Assembly (NCBI GenBank): GCA_002172675.1
Contig: NETF01000163.1
Span: 1-59,803 of the forward strand
Direction of reading: 5' to 3'
Origin: an unicellular cyanobacterium SU3
GTDB lineage: Bacteria; Cyanobacteriota; Cyanobacteriia; Cyanobacteriales; Microcystaceae
DNA: 59,803 nucleotides
In this document: piece by piece, positions 38,750 to 47,155 of the stretch
Position numbering within the stretch: the stretch's first letter is position 1
How the letters are laid out: each line of letters starts with the position of its first letter
Notes under the pieces: generated by a model
Databases searched by the model: none
Told to the model about the DNA's origin: nothing
What the model saw: only the letters and a program-made list of their open reading frames with translations
Made by a program: the position numbers and the translations under genes

Positions 38750-39346
38750 CTAAGATAGCCCATTTACAGATTGTTCTAAGTTTTCTTGCAAGATATCTAA
38801 AACAACTTGAGGATCGGTGGATTCTTTCATCATTTCAGCTTCTTGATCATAGCGTTTAGGCACTTTTGGTAAGTCTTTACGTAATTCTTCCATTAAATCA
38901 ATTAGTTTAGCGATTTTTTGTTCATTCAGCAGATTAATTTGTAAAATTAAATGAGAACGCTCTTCAGCTAGTTTATTTTGACGAGTTTGTTGTACCAATA
39001 CTCCAGTCGCGATTAATAGCGCGGCGATATCTATTCCCATGTTAGACAAGTCGAAAGCAGGTAAACCTAAAGGTAATTGTTCCGGTGCGAAATAAGTCCA
39101 CAAAGCCCAGGTTATAAAAAATAATAACTGCCAATATAAAAACATTGACTGACTCATAAAAGTGGCAGTTTTTTCGATAAGGCGTTGGTGAATCGGTAAA
39201 TTTTTTTCTTGTTTAATTTGAAATCCAATAATAGTTTCAATGTTTTTAATCACTTGTTCAGATAGAGGATACTTTTTACCATGAATGTAAACAGATTTTC
39301 CCGATGTTAAAATCATCCTAGATGAAGGCTCAGAATCAGAAACCAT
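38750..39346 (-). CDS. DUF1003 membrane protein
   Basis: About 198 residues: a soluble N-terminal part, two membrane helices (about 74-90 and 105-122), and the DUF1003-type segment RSHLILQINLLNEQKIAKLIDLMEEL. Function unknown. It is downstream of the toxin and the motor-like operon on the same strand, but a gap of about 180 bases containing duplicated sequence separates them. Confidence 0.8.
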   Translation of the reverse strand: MVSDSEPSSRMILTSGKSVYIHGKKYPLSEQVIKNIETIIGFQIKQEKNLPIHQRLIEKTATFMSQSMFLYWQLLFFITWALWTYFAPEQLPLGLPAFDLSNMGIDIAALLIATGVLVQQTRQNKLAEERSHLILQINLLNEQKIAKLIDLMEELRKDLPKVPKRYDQEAEMMKESTDPQVVLDILQENLEQSVNGLS

Positions 39347-39460
39347 TGGCTCAAAATCCTCGTTGTTAATTGGACTAAGTTTTTTATATTGTTTGATTAC
39401 CTCGCTAATTCTAATTTTTAAAATTCATTTCAGCATCCGTCTTAGGTTTGAGTATACTGT

Positions 39461-39532
39461 ACTCCGACACTTCTTCCATTAGAACCAAAAATAATGGGAG
39501 TGTCTTCTTTTAATGGTTCCCACCCGACATTA
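39461..39532. repeat. Direct repeat, copy A (72 bp) flanking the toxin
   Basis: These 72 bases match 39889-39960 at 64 positions in the same orientation, without gaps. Copy B is the genuine 3' end of the ExbD-like gene; copy A, read on the minus strand, still encodes NVGWEPLKEDTPIIFGSNG and so is a detached duplicate of that gene end. Its last three bases are the stop codon of the toxin. Confidence 0.85.
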
Positions 39533-39814
39533 ATAAACTTCATCATGTGAACCGATCGCTAACAGTACAATTTCTTCAGTTTTTAGTTCGACATTGTCCA
39601 TAAACTGAAAAACGATACGATTACTATAGTCAATTGAACATGACCATTTATTAGCAAGTTTACCCTTAAACTTATGGGTTTTTAAACTAGGATCAAAGGG
39701 CTCATTAGCTAATTTTTCTAAGGTTTGTTCAATCATCTTTTTAATTGGTGGGTTTTGACGGACTAAACGTTTAAGTTGACGGATAAAATTAGCACTCCAA
39801 ACTAATTCTTCCAT
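39530..39814 (-). CDS. RelE/YafQ-type mRNA interferase toxin
   Basis: A 94-residue toxin of the Txe/RelE superfamily: LVWSANFIRQLKRLVRQNP at the start, LANEPFDPSLKTHKFKGKL, then WSCSIDYSNRIVFQF and LAIGSHDEVY. Such toxins cut mRNA on the ribosome. The ORF is intact, but the antitoxin that should overlap its start is reduced to 22 codons (39802-39870). The toxin lies between 72-bp direct repeats and interrupts the region after the ExbD-like gene. It may be silent or neutralised by an antitoxin from elsewhere. Confidence 0.88.
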   Translation of the reverse strand: MEELVWSANFIRQLKRLVRQNPPIKKMIEQTLEKLANEPFDPSLKTHKFKGKLANKWSCSIDYSNRIVFQFMDNVELKTEEIVLLAIGSHDEVY

Positions 39815-39870
39815 TGTTCTAAAGCTTTCATCAAATCATTAACTGATCCTCGATAAACATTCCCTTCTGC
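39802..39870 (-). pseudogene. C-terminal remnant of the antitoxin gene
   Basis: In the frame expected for a cognate antitoxin, 22 codons read AEGNVYRGSVNDLMKALEQW and two more before a TAG that overlaps the toxin start. A stop codon (TAA, 39871-39873) immediately precedes them and no start codon suits them. The sequence before the stop belongs to the duplicated gene end, so the antitoxin N-terminus was lost at the junction. Confidence 0.75.
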
Positions 39871-39881
39871 TTAGAGTATTT

Positions 39882-40583
39882 TTATTGGACTCCGACGCTT
39901 CTTCCATTAGAGCCAAAAACAATAGGAGTTTCTTTTTTTAAAGGTTCCCATCCGACATTATAACCAGCTTTCCATGCTTGTTTTCTCGCTGCTCTAAATG
40001 CAGAAAAACTATCAGGACGAACTAAAAACGCTAAATAATCTGTATTTGAATCAAATTTTTCTAAGGTTTTATTGAACTCTGAATCGGTTTGAGCAATGGT
40101 TTTATAAGATTCTCCTGTATCGGGAGTTAAAGGTTCATAAATTAGTGCATCTAGGTCATAAAATGATACTTTATAATGTTCAGTTTGTCCTTTAAATTGT
40201 TGAAAACTTTTAATAGTTTGCGCTCGACAATTTTCATATTCTTGAAGACGATTGATATAAAATTGATAAGTGTAAGTATCTAAGTTCTCGGGAAGTTCAG
40301 GAACAGAACATTCGGGTAAATTTTTCATTAAAAGGGCAATTTGACGATCAACTTCTTCATCATTAAGATAAGAGATTTTATTATTTCTAACTTCAAAAAA
40401 GCGCGGTTTTTTCTCAGTATTAGATACTAAAGGCGTTGTCACAATGGTACTGGATTCGACTGCGACAACGGTAATAAATAAACTAATAAACATTAATACA
40501 CCGACGGTATTAGTGAGAATATCTAAAAAAGAATCTAGATTTTGACTGGGTGAGTTTAGCTTACGATATCTTCTAGTTCTCAT
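39882..40583 (-). CDS. ExbD/TolR-like subunit B2 of a putative ion-driven motor
   Basis: A 233-residue bitopic protein: basic N-terminus, one membrane helix (about 20-43) with SFLDILTNTVGVL, and a periplasmic part ending in the module YLAFLVRPDSFSAFRAARKQ..GYNVGWEPL. The Asp in FLD aligns with the proton-carrying Asp of ExbD (FID) and MotB (FAD). A similar end module occurs in the preceding gene's product. Its start overlaps that gene's stop by 11 bases, so they are co-translated. No peptidoglycan-binding OmpA domain is seen. Function unknown. Confidence 0.7.
   Translation of the reverse strand: MRTRRYRKLNSPSQNLDSFLDILTNTVGVLMFISLFITVVAVESSTIVTTPLVSNTEKKPRFFEVRNNKISYLNDEEVDRQIALLMKNLPECSVPELPENLDTYTYQFYINRLQEYENCRAQTIKSFQQFKGQTEHYKVSFYDLDALIYEPLTPDTGESYKTIAQTDSEFNKTLEKFDSNTDYLAFLVRPDSFSAFRAARKQAWKAGYNVGWEPLKKETPIVFGSNGRSVGVQ
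39889..39960. repeat. Direct repeat, copy B (72 bp)
   Basis: This copy lies within the 3' end of the ExbD-like B2 gene and is 64/72 identical to 39461-39532. Confidence 0.85.
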
Positions 40584-41049
40584 TGTTGTTTCCTTCTTCT
40601 ATTTTTAATTTCCAATCTTGATCAATGGGTTCATATCCAATATCAATCCCCTTTTCTTCTACTATGTCTCTCACTTGTTGAAAGACATCAATTCCTTGGG
40701 GACGAAGGACAACAATTAAATATTGTCTATCTTTGTTTTTTTGTACCTCTCTAATTAATTGATTTAGGGGTGATCGCCGATTATCAATTTCAGATTTAGG
40801 AACAAAGACTTGACTGGGATGTAATAAAACACCATCCTCTCTACATTCTATATATTTCGGTATTTTACCTTGATTTTCTCCTGTGGTTTCTTGTTTAGCA
40901 ATAATGGTAATTTCCCGTTCATTTTTTAAGAGTTGGGTAGTTAAAACAATAATCAATAAAATGAGTGTACCAATGGTACAAGCTAATATAGAAAGAAAGG
41001 GAAATAACTCCACTTCTAGGGAATTTTTAGCAACAGAACGACGACGCAT
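40573..41049 (-). CDS. ExbD-like subunit B1, lacking the membrane Asp
   Basis: A 158-residue bitopic protein: membrane helix about 17-38 within LFPFLSILACTIGTLILLI and a periplasmic domain ending YLIVVLRPQGIDVFQQVRDI..GIDIGYEP. Helix and end domain both align with those of B2, but the position of the ion-binding Asp is Ser (FLS against FLD). Glu residues precede the helix (LEVELF) and might substitute. The gene lies three bases after the channel gene and overlaps the B2 gene, making a tight three-gene unit. Confidence 0.7.
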   Translation of the reverse strand: MRRRSVAKNSLEVELFPFLSILACTIGTLILLIIVLTTQLLKNEREITIIAKQETTGENQGKIPKYIECREDGVLLHPSQVFVPKSEIDNRRSPLNQLIREVQKNKDRQYLIVVLRPQGIDVFQQVRDIVEEKGIDIGYEPIDQDWKLKIEEGNNNEN

Positions 41050-41052
41050 AGA

Positions 41053-42231
41053 TTAAATTTCTTCTGAGTCAGTAAAGGTAATTAAACGAGGTTTGCTTAA
41101 TTTTTCTAAGATGGGTTGAATGTGTTTAATTTCTGTAATCATAGACTGAGAAAGTTCTCGGTTAACATTTAATTGCTGATTTAATGTTTCTAAAAATTTA
41201 CTTTTTTCTTCAATACTCATATTATTAATTTGTTCAATTTGTTCAATTAAATTACCGCTTAAATTTTGTAATTTTTCAATTTCTAAAATAAAGCTTTGAG
41301 AAAAGGTTTCGGCTGCTTGTTGGGCATAGATTTCTGCAGGTTTAATTAAGGCTTCAGGATTGGGTAAATAGTCTTGAAATGCTTGACGAATGGATTGATT
41401 AATGCCATTGTAATCTAAGTTTTCACTCTTTTCTTTGAGACGAGGTAAGACTAAATCATTGACATAAATATCAATTCTTAGAAGTAAGCGCGATTCCATT
41501 CTTTCCACTAAAACTAAGGGAATCATTACCAAAACACTTAATAGTAAAGCTAATAAAGTGGTATCAAATGCCACTGCTAAACCACTGGTAACAGTGCCAA
41601 TTCCTTCTTTAATTTGTTCAATTTCCCCTGCTTGTTCTAGGAAACTAGAAAACCCATTTACTGCTTGACTAATACCAATAACAGTTCCAATAAATCCTAA
41701 TAATGGAATTGCCCAAACTAAGACACGAGGAAAACTATAAGAAGTATCAGTCGCACTTAAATAAAACGTAGAATCATCTAGGGCTAATTCTGAGGCAATT
41801 TTACGACTTCCTGATTGAATATAAGCGGATAAAATGCGACTACACCGAATGGGAAGAAGTTGATTGTGTTTGGTTAAATTGTTTTGTAATGTTAGTAAAT
41901 CTCGCGACCTGGGATTATCAAAAGTGACAGTTTGGGGAACCCAAGAACGCCGTAAGGCTAAAGCTTCTTGTTGTAATTTAATCAGTTTAAGAACTGTCAA
42001 CGAAACCACAAAACAAGCTAAATAAATGACCAAAAATTGGGTAAATCCTCTTTCGTATAAAAGAACTCCAATAAAAGTAGCTCTTAAAAATAATAAAGTC
42101 AGGGTATAAATAGCAATAAATAATAATAAAGCTATCACAGACACTAACCAGAAATTAACTTCTAATTTCTTCCGTTCAGCATCCCCTGATAATAATAGAT
42201 ATTGATTGGTTTCTTTGGTTGTTGTGTTCAT
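41053..42231 (-). CDS. MotA/TolQ/ExbB-family channel subunit with coiled-coil tail
   Basis: About 392 residues. Four membrane helices: about 25-47 and 60-80 near the N-terminus, then about 165-188 (PLLGFIGTVIGISQAV) and 205-235 (SGLAVAFDTTLLALLLSVL). The last two carry the MotA/TolQ/ExbB signature including the GTVxGI turn and Thr residues lining the ion path. The final 100 residues are a predicted cytoplasmic coiled coil, unusual for ExbB but reminiscent of ZorA. The start is the ATG at 42231 with GAGG just before; the frame opens at a TTG (42237). First gene of the unit with B1 and B2. Confidence 0.85.
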   Translation of the reverse strand: MNTTTKETNQYLLLSGDAERKKLEVNFWLVSVIALLLFIAIYTLTLLFLRATFIGVLLYERGFTQFLVIYLACFVVSLTVLKLIKLQQEALALRRSWVPQTVTFDNPRSRDLLTLQNNLTKHNQLLPIRCSRILSAYIQSGSRKIASELALDDSTFYLSATDTSYSFPRVLVWAIPLLGFIGTVIGISQAVNGFSSFLEQAGEIEQIKEGIGTVTSGLAVAFDTTLLALLLSVLVMIPLVLVERMESRLLLRIDIYVNDLVLPRLKEKSENLDYNGINQSIRQAFQDYLPNPEALIKPAEIYAQQAAETFSQSFILEIEKLQNLSGNLIEQIEQINNMSIEEKSKFLETLNQQLNVNRELSQSMITEIKHIQPILEKLSKPRLITFTDSEEI

Positions 42232-42301
42232 CCTCAATTAATTATGAAAATAGGAAATAATCACGCCTTACACCTTCGACAAAATTAGCTAGTTTTTAAG
42301 C

Positions 42302-42332
42302 GTTCAGCTATCAGTAGTCAGCTATCAGCTTA
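42302..42332. repeat. TCAGCTATCAG short repeat
   Basis: Imperfect units of TCAGCTATCAG or TCAGTTATCAG occur here, at 19196-19224 and at 38047-38071, always between genes. They are typical low-complexity intergenic repeats of cyanobacteria. Confidence 0.5.
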
Positions 42333-42393
42333 AAAAATGCTGAATGCTTACGTTATTTAGTTTTTTTGTTCTGGTGCAAGATGTAGGTAATAC

Positions 42394-43815
42394 TTAAGAT
42401 AAGGGTAACAGAATGGTGAAGGTTGTGCCTTGATTGGGTTGAGAAATAACATAAATGGTTCCCCCCATCCCTTCTACTAAAGTTTTGACGATAGATAAAC
42501 CCAATCCGGTTCCCCCAACATTGCGACTTCTGGCTTCATCTATCCGATAAAATCGCTCAAAAATGCGAGTTTGATCTGCTAAAGGAATACCCACACCGCG
42601 ATCGCACACTTCTATTTTGGCCTGTTGTTTATTATTATTCAATTTAATCAGAATTGGCTCCGAAGAATGGGAGTATTTAACTGCATTGTCAATTAAGTTT
42701 AAAAATACTTGTTTAAGACGATTTTTATCCCCTTTGACTTTGATCAATTGATCAGGAAGAAAAAGGTTCACAGAAATCGGATATTGATGCACCATTCCCT
42801 CAATTTCGGTTAATAACTCATTCAGGATAATGGTTTCGAGGTTAAAATACATCCCTCCATGTTCAGCCCTAGCTAAATCTAACAAATCCTGTAATAATTG
42901 AACGGTGCGATCGGCTTCTGAGGAAGCGGTTTCTAAGGCTTCGCGTTGGATATCTGTTAAATTATGACCCCGTCGTAGGGTACTTTGTAAATAGCCAGAA
43001 ACCACCGTTAATGGGGTGCGTAACTCATGGGAAACGTTGCTGACTAACTGACGTTGATCTTCCCAAGCGTTAGACAGACGAGTTAAGGTCGTTTGTAGGG
43101 TTTGGGCTAATTCTTTGACCTCACTGGGAGCATTTTCTAGTTCAAGTTGTACCTTTCCCAAGGTTTCCGGGGCAATATCTTTTGTCATCTGACTCATACG
43201 TTTAAGGGGTGTCAAAGACGTTTGGATGTACCAAGCGATCGCCATTGTCATCAGAATCGTTGCAATAACACTAATGATTAACAGACTACGCATCACACCC
43301 CAAAACATCATTTGATCTTTGGTAATATCTTGAGCAAGATAAAACTGTCCGAGATTAACCCCTTTTACCACTAATTTTGTCGAACATAACAACCAATAAC
43401 GATTATTAACCTTTTGCAATTCTGGTTGTGGGGAAATATCAGTTAAAGAGACTAAATTGCTTCCTGTCATTCCCATTTGTAAAGCTTGAGACTGGGCAAA
43501 AATTTCCCCTTGAGGAGTTTTTACCCATAGTAAGGTTTGAGGATTAGATAGGTTATCGATGGCTTTTTGGGTTCCTTCTTCTAGGGAAACCATATCGCTA
43601 TAGATTTCTACATCAGAAGGAAAACGATCTGCAATGTAGCGTGTATTATTTTTATGGGTGACAACCAAAATACTCTGCATCTGCCAACTAATCCAAAGTA
43701 CCACGCCACTTAATCCTAAAATCGATACGGCAGCAATACCTACGGTTAGTCGAAGTCGCAGAGAAGTCAGCTTAGAAACTTGTTTCACATTAGGGAACGA
43801 TTTGATGAGGAACAT
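42394..43815 (-). CDS. Membrane sensor histidine kinase
   Basis: About 473 residues from the ATG at 43815. Two helices (about 26-48 and 178-200) enclose a periplasmic sensing region of some 130 residues. A HAMP linker follows (SLTPLKRMSQMTKDIAPETL), then the H-box LVSNVSHELRTPLTVV (His263), N-box NLIDNAVKYS and G-boxes CDRGVGIP and GGTGLGLSIV. The stimulus is unknown. No regulator adjoins it; the OmpR-type regulator at 54546 is one candidate partner only by proximity. The domain set is the common EnvZ/PhoR type. Confidence 0.93.
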   Translation of the reverse strand: MFLIKSFPNVKQVSKLTSLRLRLTVGIAAVSILGLSGVVLWISWQMQSILVVTHKNNTRYIADRFPSDVEIYSDMVSLEEGTQKAIDNLSNPQTLLWVKTPQGEIFAQSQALQMGMTGSNLVSLTDISPQPELQKVNNRYWLLCSTKLVVKGVNLGQFYLAQDITKDQMMFWGVMRSLLIISVIATILMTMAIAWYIQTSLTPLKRMSQMTKDIAPETLGKVQLELENAPSEVKELAQTLQTTLTRLSNAWEDQRQLVSNVSHELRTPLTVVSGYLQSTLRRGHNLTDIQREALETASSEADRTVQLLQDLLDLARAEHGGMYFNLETIILNELLTEIEGMVHQYPISVNLFLPDQLIKVKGDKNRLKQVFLNLIDNAVKYSHSSEPILIKLNNNKQQAKIEVCDRGVGIPLADQTRIFERFYRIDEARSRNVGGTGLGLSIVKTLVEGMGGTIYVISQPNQGTTFTILLPLS

Positions 43816-44024
43816 TGCCAGCAATGTAAGAGTAAGTTATCCTCATACTCTCACAATTGACTAAACTCTAAATGATAGAAAGCTGAGTTTTAGCTGAAAG
43901 AAAGATTTATCATGATAATCTTTCCCCTAACTATTGGATGATAGCGTAGAGGTGAGGCTTTTTGATAGTATCTTGAGGAGAGAGTGTATCTTCTCAATTA
44001 TTGTTATACATTACAAAAGAAACC

Positions 44025-44768
44025 ATGCCAGAACCCTTTAGATTTAGCAGTGGTCATCTCGCTTATAGCGTACAAGATTTAATCGGAGTCTGCCATCAGT
44101 CTCCTCAAGAAGTCATATATTATTTGAAACGTGGAGATTTTGAGAACTGGTTAAACTATCTAGGTGAGACAGAAATCGCGAAAAAAGTCGAAGAAGTTCG
44201 TCATCTCTCCGTCACAGAAGAAGAACAATTAAAGCAGTTTATCAAAGTTCTACAACCACCTGAACCAGAAGAAACCACCCCAACTTCTCCCCCTGAAATG
44301 ACAACTTCCGAATCACCTGCTACAATAACACCATCAAATCAGGACACTTCTACACAAGAAGTGGACAATATAGATTCAACCGATAAAAACAAAGAATCAG
44401 AAGAATCGAATCCTATGACACAATTAAAAGATAAAACTCTAGAAACCCCTGAAGCGAAAAAGCCAACAGAAACCCCTCCTAGTTCCCAACTTAAAGAACC
44501 AACAACTAAGGAAACTAAAACTGAGGCGAAAAAGCCAACAGAAACCCCTCCTAGTTCCCAACTTAAAGAACCAACAACCAAGGAAACTACAACTGAAGCG
44601 AAAAAGCCAACAGAAACCCCTGCTCAACCTAAAGTGACTGAGAAGCCTAAAGAATCTAAAAAACCTGTTGTTCCAGTTGATGAGTCTTCCGATGAAGGAC
44701 CAGAAGCGAGAAGTTCCTTTGCTAAAGCTTTCAAAGACTTCATTTCTCAATATATTAGCAAAGAATAA
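44025..44768 (+). CDS. Repeat-rich acidic protein with conserved N-terminal domain
   Basis: About 247 residues from the ATG at 44025 (the frame opens at a TTG, 44001). Residues 1-75 form a compact domain (AYSVQDLIGVCHQSPQEVIYYLK, FENWLNYLGETEIAKKVEE) found, by memory, at the ends of various cyanobacterial proteins. The middle is a Thr/Pro/Glu/Lys-rich tract with a 22-residue unit (EAKKPTETPPSSQLKEPTTK..) repeated twice and a third time partially. The end SFAKAFKDFISQYISKE is helical. No signal peptide. Function unknown. Confidence 0.7.
   Translation: MPEPFRFSSGHLAYSVQDLIGVCHQSPQEVIYYLKRGDFENWLNYLGETEIAKKVEEVRHLSVTEEEQLKQFIKVLQPPEPEETTPTSPPEMTTSESPATITPSNQDTSTQEVDNIDSTDKNKESEESNPMTQLKDKTLETPEAKKPTETPPSSQLKEPTTKETKTEAKKPTETPPSSQLKEPTTKETTTEAKKPTETPAQPKVTEKPKESKKPVVPVDESSDEGPEARSSFAKAFKDFISQYISKE
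44454..44620 (+). repeat. 66-bp coding tandem repeat
   Basis: Two nearly identical 66-bp units and a partial third code for the EAKKPTETPPSSQLKEPTTK repeat. The unit keeps the frame, so copy number can change freely by recombination. Confidence 0.85.
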
Positions 44769-44803
44769 TTAGTTTTGATAAGTAGTTAGGGGATTATTAT
44801 CTC

Positions 44804-45718
44804 CTAACGCTTAAATCCTAAATAACCTAGTCCTGCTCCTATTACTTCAGCTAGAATACTAATAATTCTGAAAATAGCGATCGTTGTTAAAATGATTTCA
44901 ATCGGTAAAGATGATGTTTCTAATAAAGCAATAATCGTCGCTTCAAAAACCCCTAAACCTCCAGGCGCACCAGGAATCACTAAACCCAGTAACCAAGCAA
45001 AACTAAAGGCACTAATAATAATTGGTATTTGTTGAAAAGAGATAGACATAAAGGCCATTACAGCTAAAATAAATCCCAATCCCCTTAATAATAAAAAAAT
45101 AATTTCTCCTATTAAAATAATACCAGGATATTTCTGTAAATAAACTGTTTCTGTTTCCTCGTTTTTCTTAGATTTTATCTTTTTAACAAAGCGAAGAAGT
45201 CTATTAATAATAATAGGATGAATCCCCACTAAAAGACTAATTAATAAAAAACATTGTAAGAATAATATATTAATATTTCTTGTGGTTTCAATGATGCCGA
45301 TACTATGACTTAATAAGGCAATAAATAAAGCAGCAGCAGCCATTAATAAGGGTTCTAACAACACACTTAGACTAGCAACCGATAAGGAAACCCCTTGTTT
45401 TGACACAGCATTAATACGACCATAAAAATGACCAACATTCCCAGGTAAATACTTATAAATATTGGTCACTAAATAAACGTTTAATCCCCATTGATAGGAA
45501 CAAGACTGTTGAAACAAGTAGAGAATTTTTATCCAGACAAAAGCTGACCAAATATGAGCTAATAAAGTGACAATTAAGGCTAAAAACAAAAAGAGCCATC
45601 CTTGAGGATTAATGGTAATTTCTGTGACAGCTTGCCAATGATTTCTAAAGGTAGAAATAATGAAAAATAATGTTATGCCTAATATTAACCATTTTAAATA
45701 AGCTTTAAGTAATGACAT
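44804..45718 (-). CDS. Lysylphosphatidylglycerol synthase-type integral membrane protein
   Basis: A 304-residue protein with about eight membrane helices. The motif YLPGNVGHFYGRINAV and IPGAPGGLGVFEATIIALL identify the LPG-synthase transmembrane/AglD2 family (UPF0104), whose members flip lipids or are glycan-related. No synthase domain is attached, so only the membrane part is present. Function in this organism unknown. Confidence 0.85.
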   Translation of the reverse strand: MSLLKAYLKWLILGITLFFIISTFRNHWQAVTEITINPQGWLFLFLALIVTLLAHIWSAFVWIKILYLFQQSCSYQWGLNVYLVTNIYKYLPGNVGHFYGRINAVSKQGVSLSVASLSVLLEPLLMAAAALFIALLSHSIGIIETTRNINILFLQCFLLISLLVGIHPIIINRLLRFVKKIKSKKNEETETVYLQKYPGIILIGEIIFLLLRGLGFILAVMAFMSISFQQIPIIISAFSFAWLLGLVIPGAPGGLGVFEATIIALLETSSLPIEIILTTIAIFRIISILAEVIGAGLGYLGFKR

Positions 45719-45822
45719 AATAACTTAGTTTTCTACAGGCATTTGTGTTGATATAATCCTACGCCTCTCAAGAGGGGTAGGGGTAGGTAGGATTCTCAGA
45801 GATAGTCAGACTCAACCTCCAA

Positions 45823-47094
45823 TTAAAGTCTCTTCATCGTCGATGACATTAGGGACTTCATGTTACTAAGATGGGCTGGATCTATGGCAGCACTGACAAC
45901 TTGATCCCTTTCTGAAGGACAAGCACTTGGATCAATACAAGGGCGAGGTGTTTGATTAGGTTCAGTGGTAGGAACCCCGATCGCCGCTAAGGCAATCTGA
46001 AATTTTTGGGTAATTTGGGACCCAAACATAATTGGGACTCCATCAATGGTGATATCCCCAACACAAAAGCCTAGATCCTCTGGTACTTCATAAACAGCAT
46101 GAAGGATAAAATCGGGTTCGTTAGGGTCACTGCGTCGATGACCTCGGACAATTTTCCAGTAGTCTGAGGGAAGAGCTTCCACAGGGGCCTCTGGAGGTAA
46201 TTGCCATGTCTGATCGAAGGTAGGTTCTTGAATATACAAACCAACAGGATCATTAAGTGTTACCTTAACCCCTCCTTGTCGAACAATACTGTTAACAGAA
46301 CCACCAATAAAGGGATCACTATTACGTCCTGGAGTACCATATTCACTACATTGAATTAATTGAGACTGGTTCGTGACCACCTGACCGTTGCATTCCCGTA
46401 CAATGGTGGCCGCAGCAGCTAGATAAATTTCAGCACTCAAACTATTGGGTCGACTAACCAAATGAACCGGACCCATTTGAGTATTATTGTTCCACTTATT
46501 CAGGAAATTATAACCAGGCTTTCCAGTGTCGGGTTCAATCTCTCCTTCGAGATCGGAAAGTTGCACATCAGGACTAACTAACTCTCGATAAAGTTCAAGG
46601 ACTCGATTGGTGTCAATTAGCCATAAGGCATTCCAATATTCACGATTCTCGCAGGTAAAGTTGACTTTGGTAATTTTGTTATCACTGGGTCGTCGGGTCA
46701 CACTCCATTCACAGTATTCATCCTGATAACCCCGTGGTCCAGCAGGTTGATATCCTCGTCGTGAATTGTAATCATTTATCCAGCCTGGAGGACTTTCATC
46801 TGCATATCGTAATTGCTGTCCTCGCGATGCGTTAGGAAAGGTTAGTAAAATTCGGTTGGGAAAAGCAGTCCAAGCAACAGGAGGTGGCGTAATCACTCCT
46901 GCTAGATCAGTGGTTAAAGGATTAAAATAGACAGTCCGATCATTATCTAGAGGAGCTGATCCTCCTTTAATTGATGATTCGGTAAAAGCGTTAAGAGATT
47001 GATTCCAGAGTGCATCTAATTGAGCTTGTTTCTCTGGTTCAGCAGCGAAGTCTTTAAGCCCTGCTGGTGTGTTAAATCGTGGTAGCGTTGCCAT
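45823..47094 (-). CDS. Uncharacterised protein paired with a CxxCH protein
   Basis: A 423-residue protein of no family that I can name. It begins without a signal peptide. Segments such as DEYCEWSVTRRPSDNKITKV, NFTCENREYWNALWLIDTNR and ELYRELVSPDVQL suggest a specific conserved fold. About seven Cys residues are spread through it, more than expected for a cytoplasmic protein. It is 61 bases downstream of the gene for a secreted CxxCH protein on the same strand and is probably co-transcribed, so the two may act together. Confidence 0.6.
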   Translation of the reverse strand: MATLPRFNTPAGLKDFAAEPEKQAQLDALWNQSLNAFTESSIKGGSAPLDNDRTVYFNPLTTDLAGVITPPPVAWTAFPNRILLTFPNASRGQQLRYADESPPGWINDYNSRRGYQPAGPRGYQDEYCEWSVTRRPSDNKITKVNFTCENREYWNALWLIDTNRVLELYRELVSPDVQLSDLEGEIEPDTGKPGYNFLNKWNNNTQMGPVHLVSRPNSLSAEIYLAAAATIVRECNGQVVTNQSQLIQCSEYGTPGRNSDPFIGGSVNSIVRQGGVKVTLNDPVGLYIQEPTFDQTWQLPPEAPVEALPSDYWKIVRGHRRSDPNEPDFILHAVYEVPEDLGFCVGDITIDGVPIMFGSQITQKFQIALAAIGVPTTEPNQTPRPCIDPSACPSERDQVVSAAIDPAHLSNMKSLMSSTMKRL

Positions 47095-47155
47095 AATTGT
47101 GCCTCTTCTAATTTAATTGTTTTGGGTCAAGAAAGAATGAGGTTGTACAGACAAA

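Noticed and set aside
39882-42231. Zorya defence system
   Set aside because: Channel and coiled-coil tail are reminiscent of ZorA, but there is no OmpA-type ZorB and no ZorC, ZorD or ZorE nearby.
44454-44620. CRISPR-like tandem array
   Set aside because: Units adjoin without unique spacers and keep a reading frame; it is a coding repeat.
44339-44750. Minus-strand frames opposite the 66-bp repeat
   Set aside because: Shadow of the repetitive coding sequence; Phe/Ser/Arg-rich repeats without protein character.
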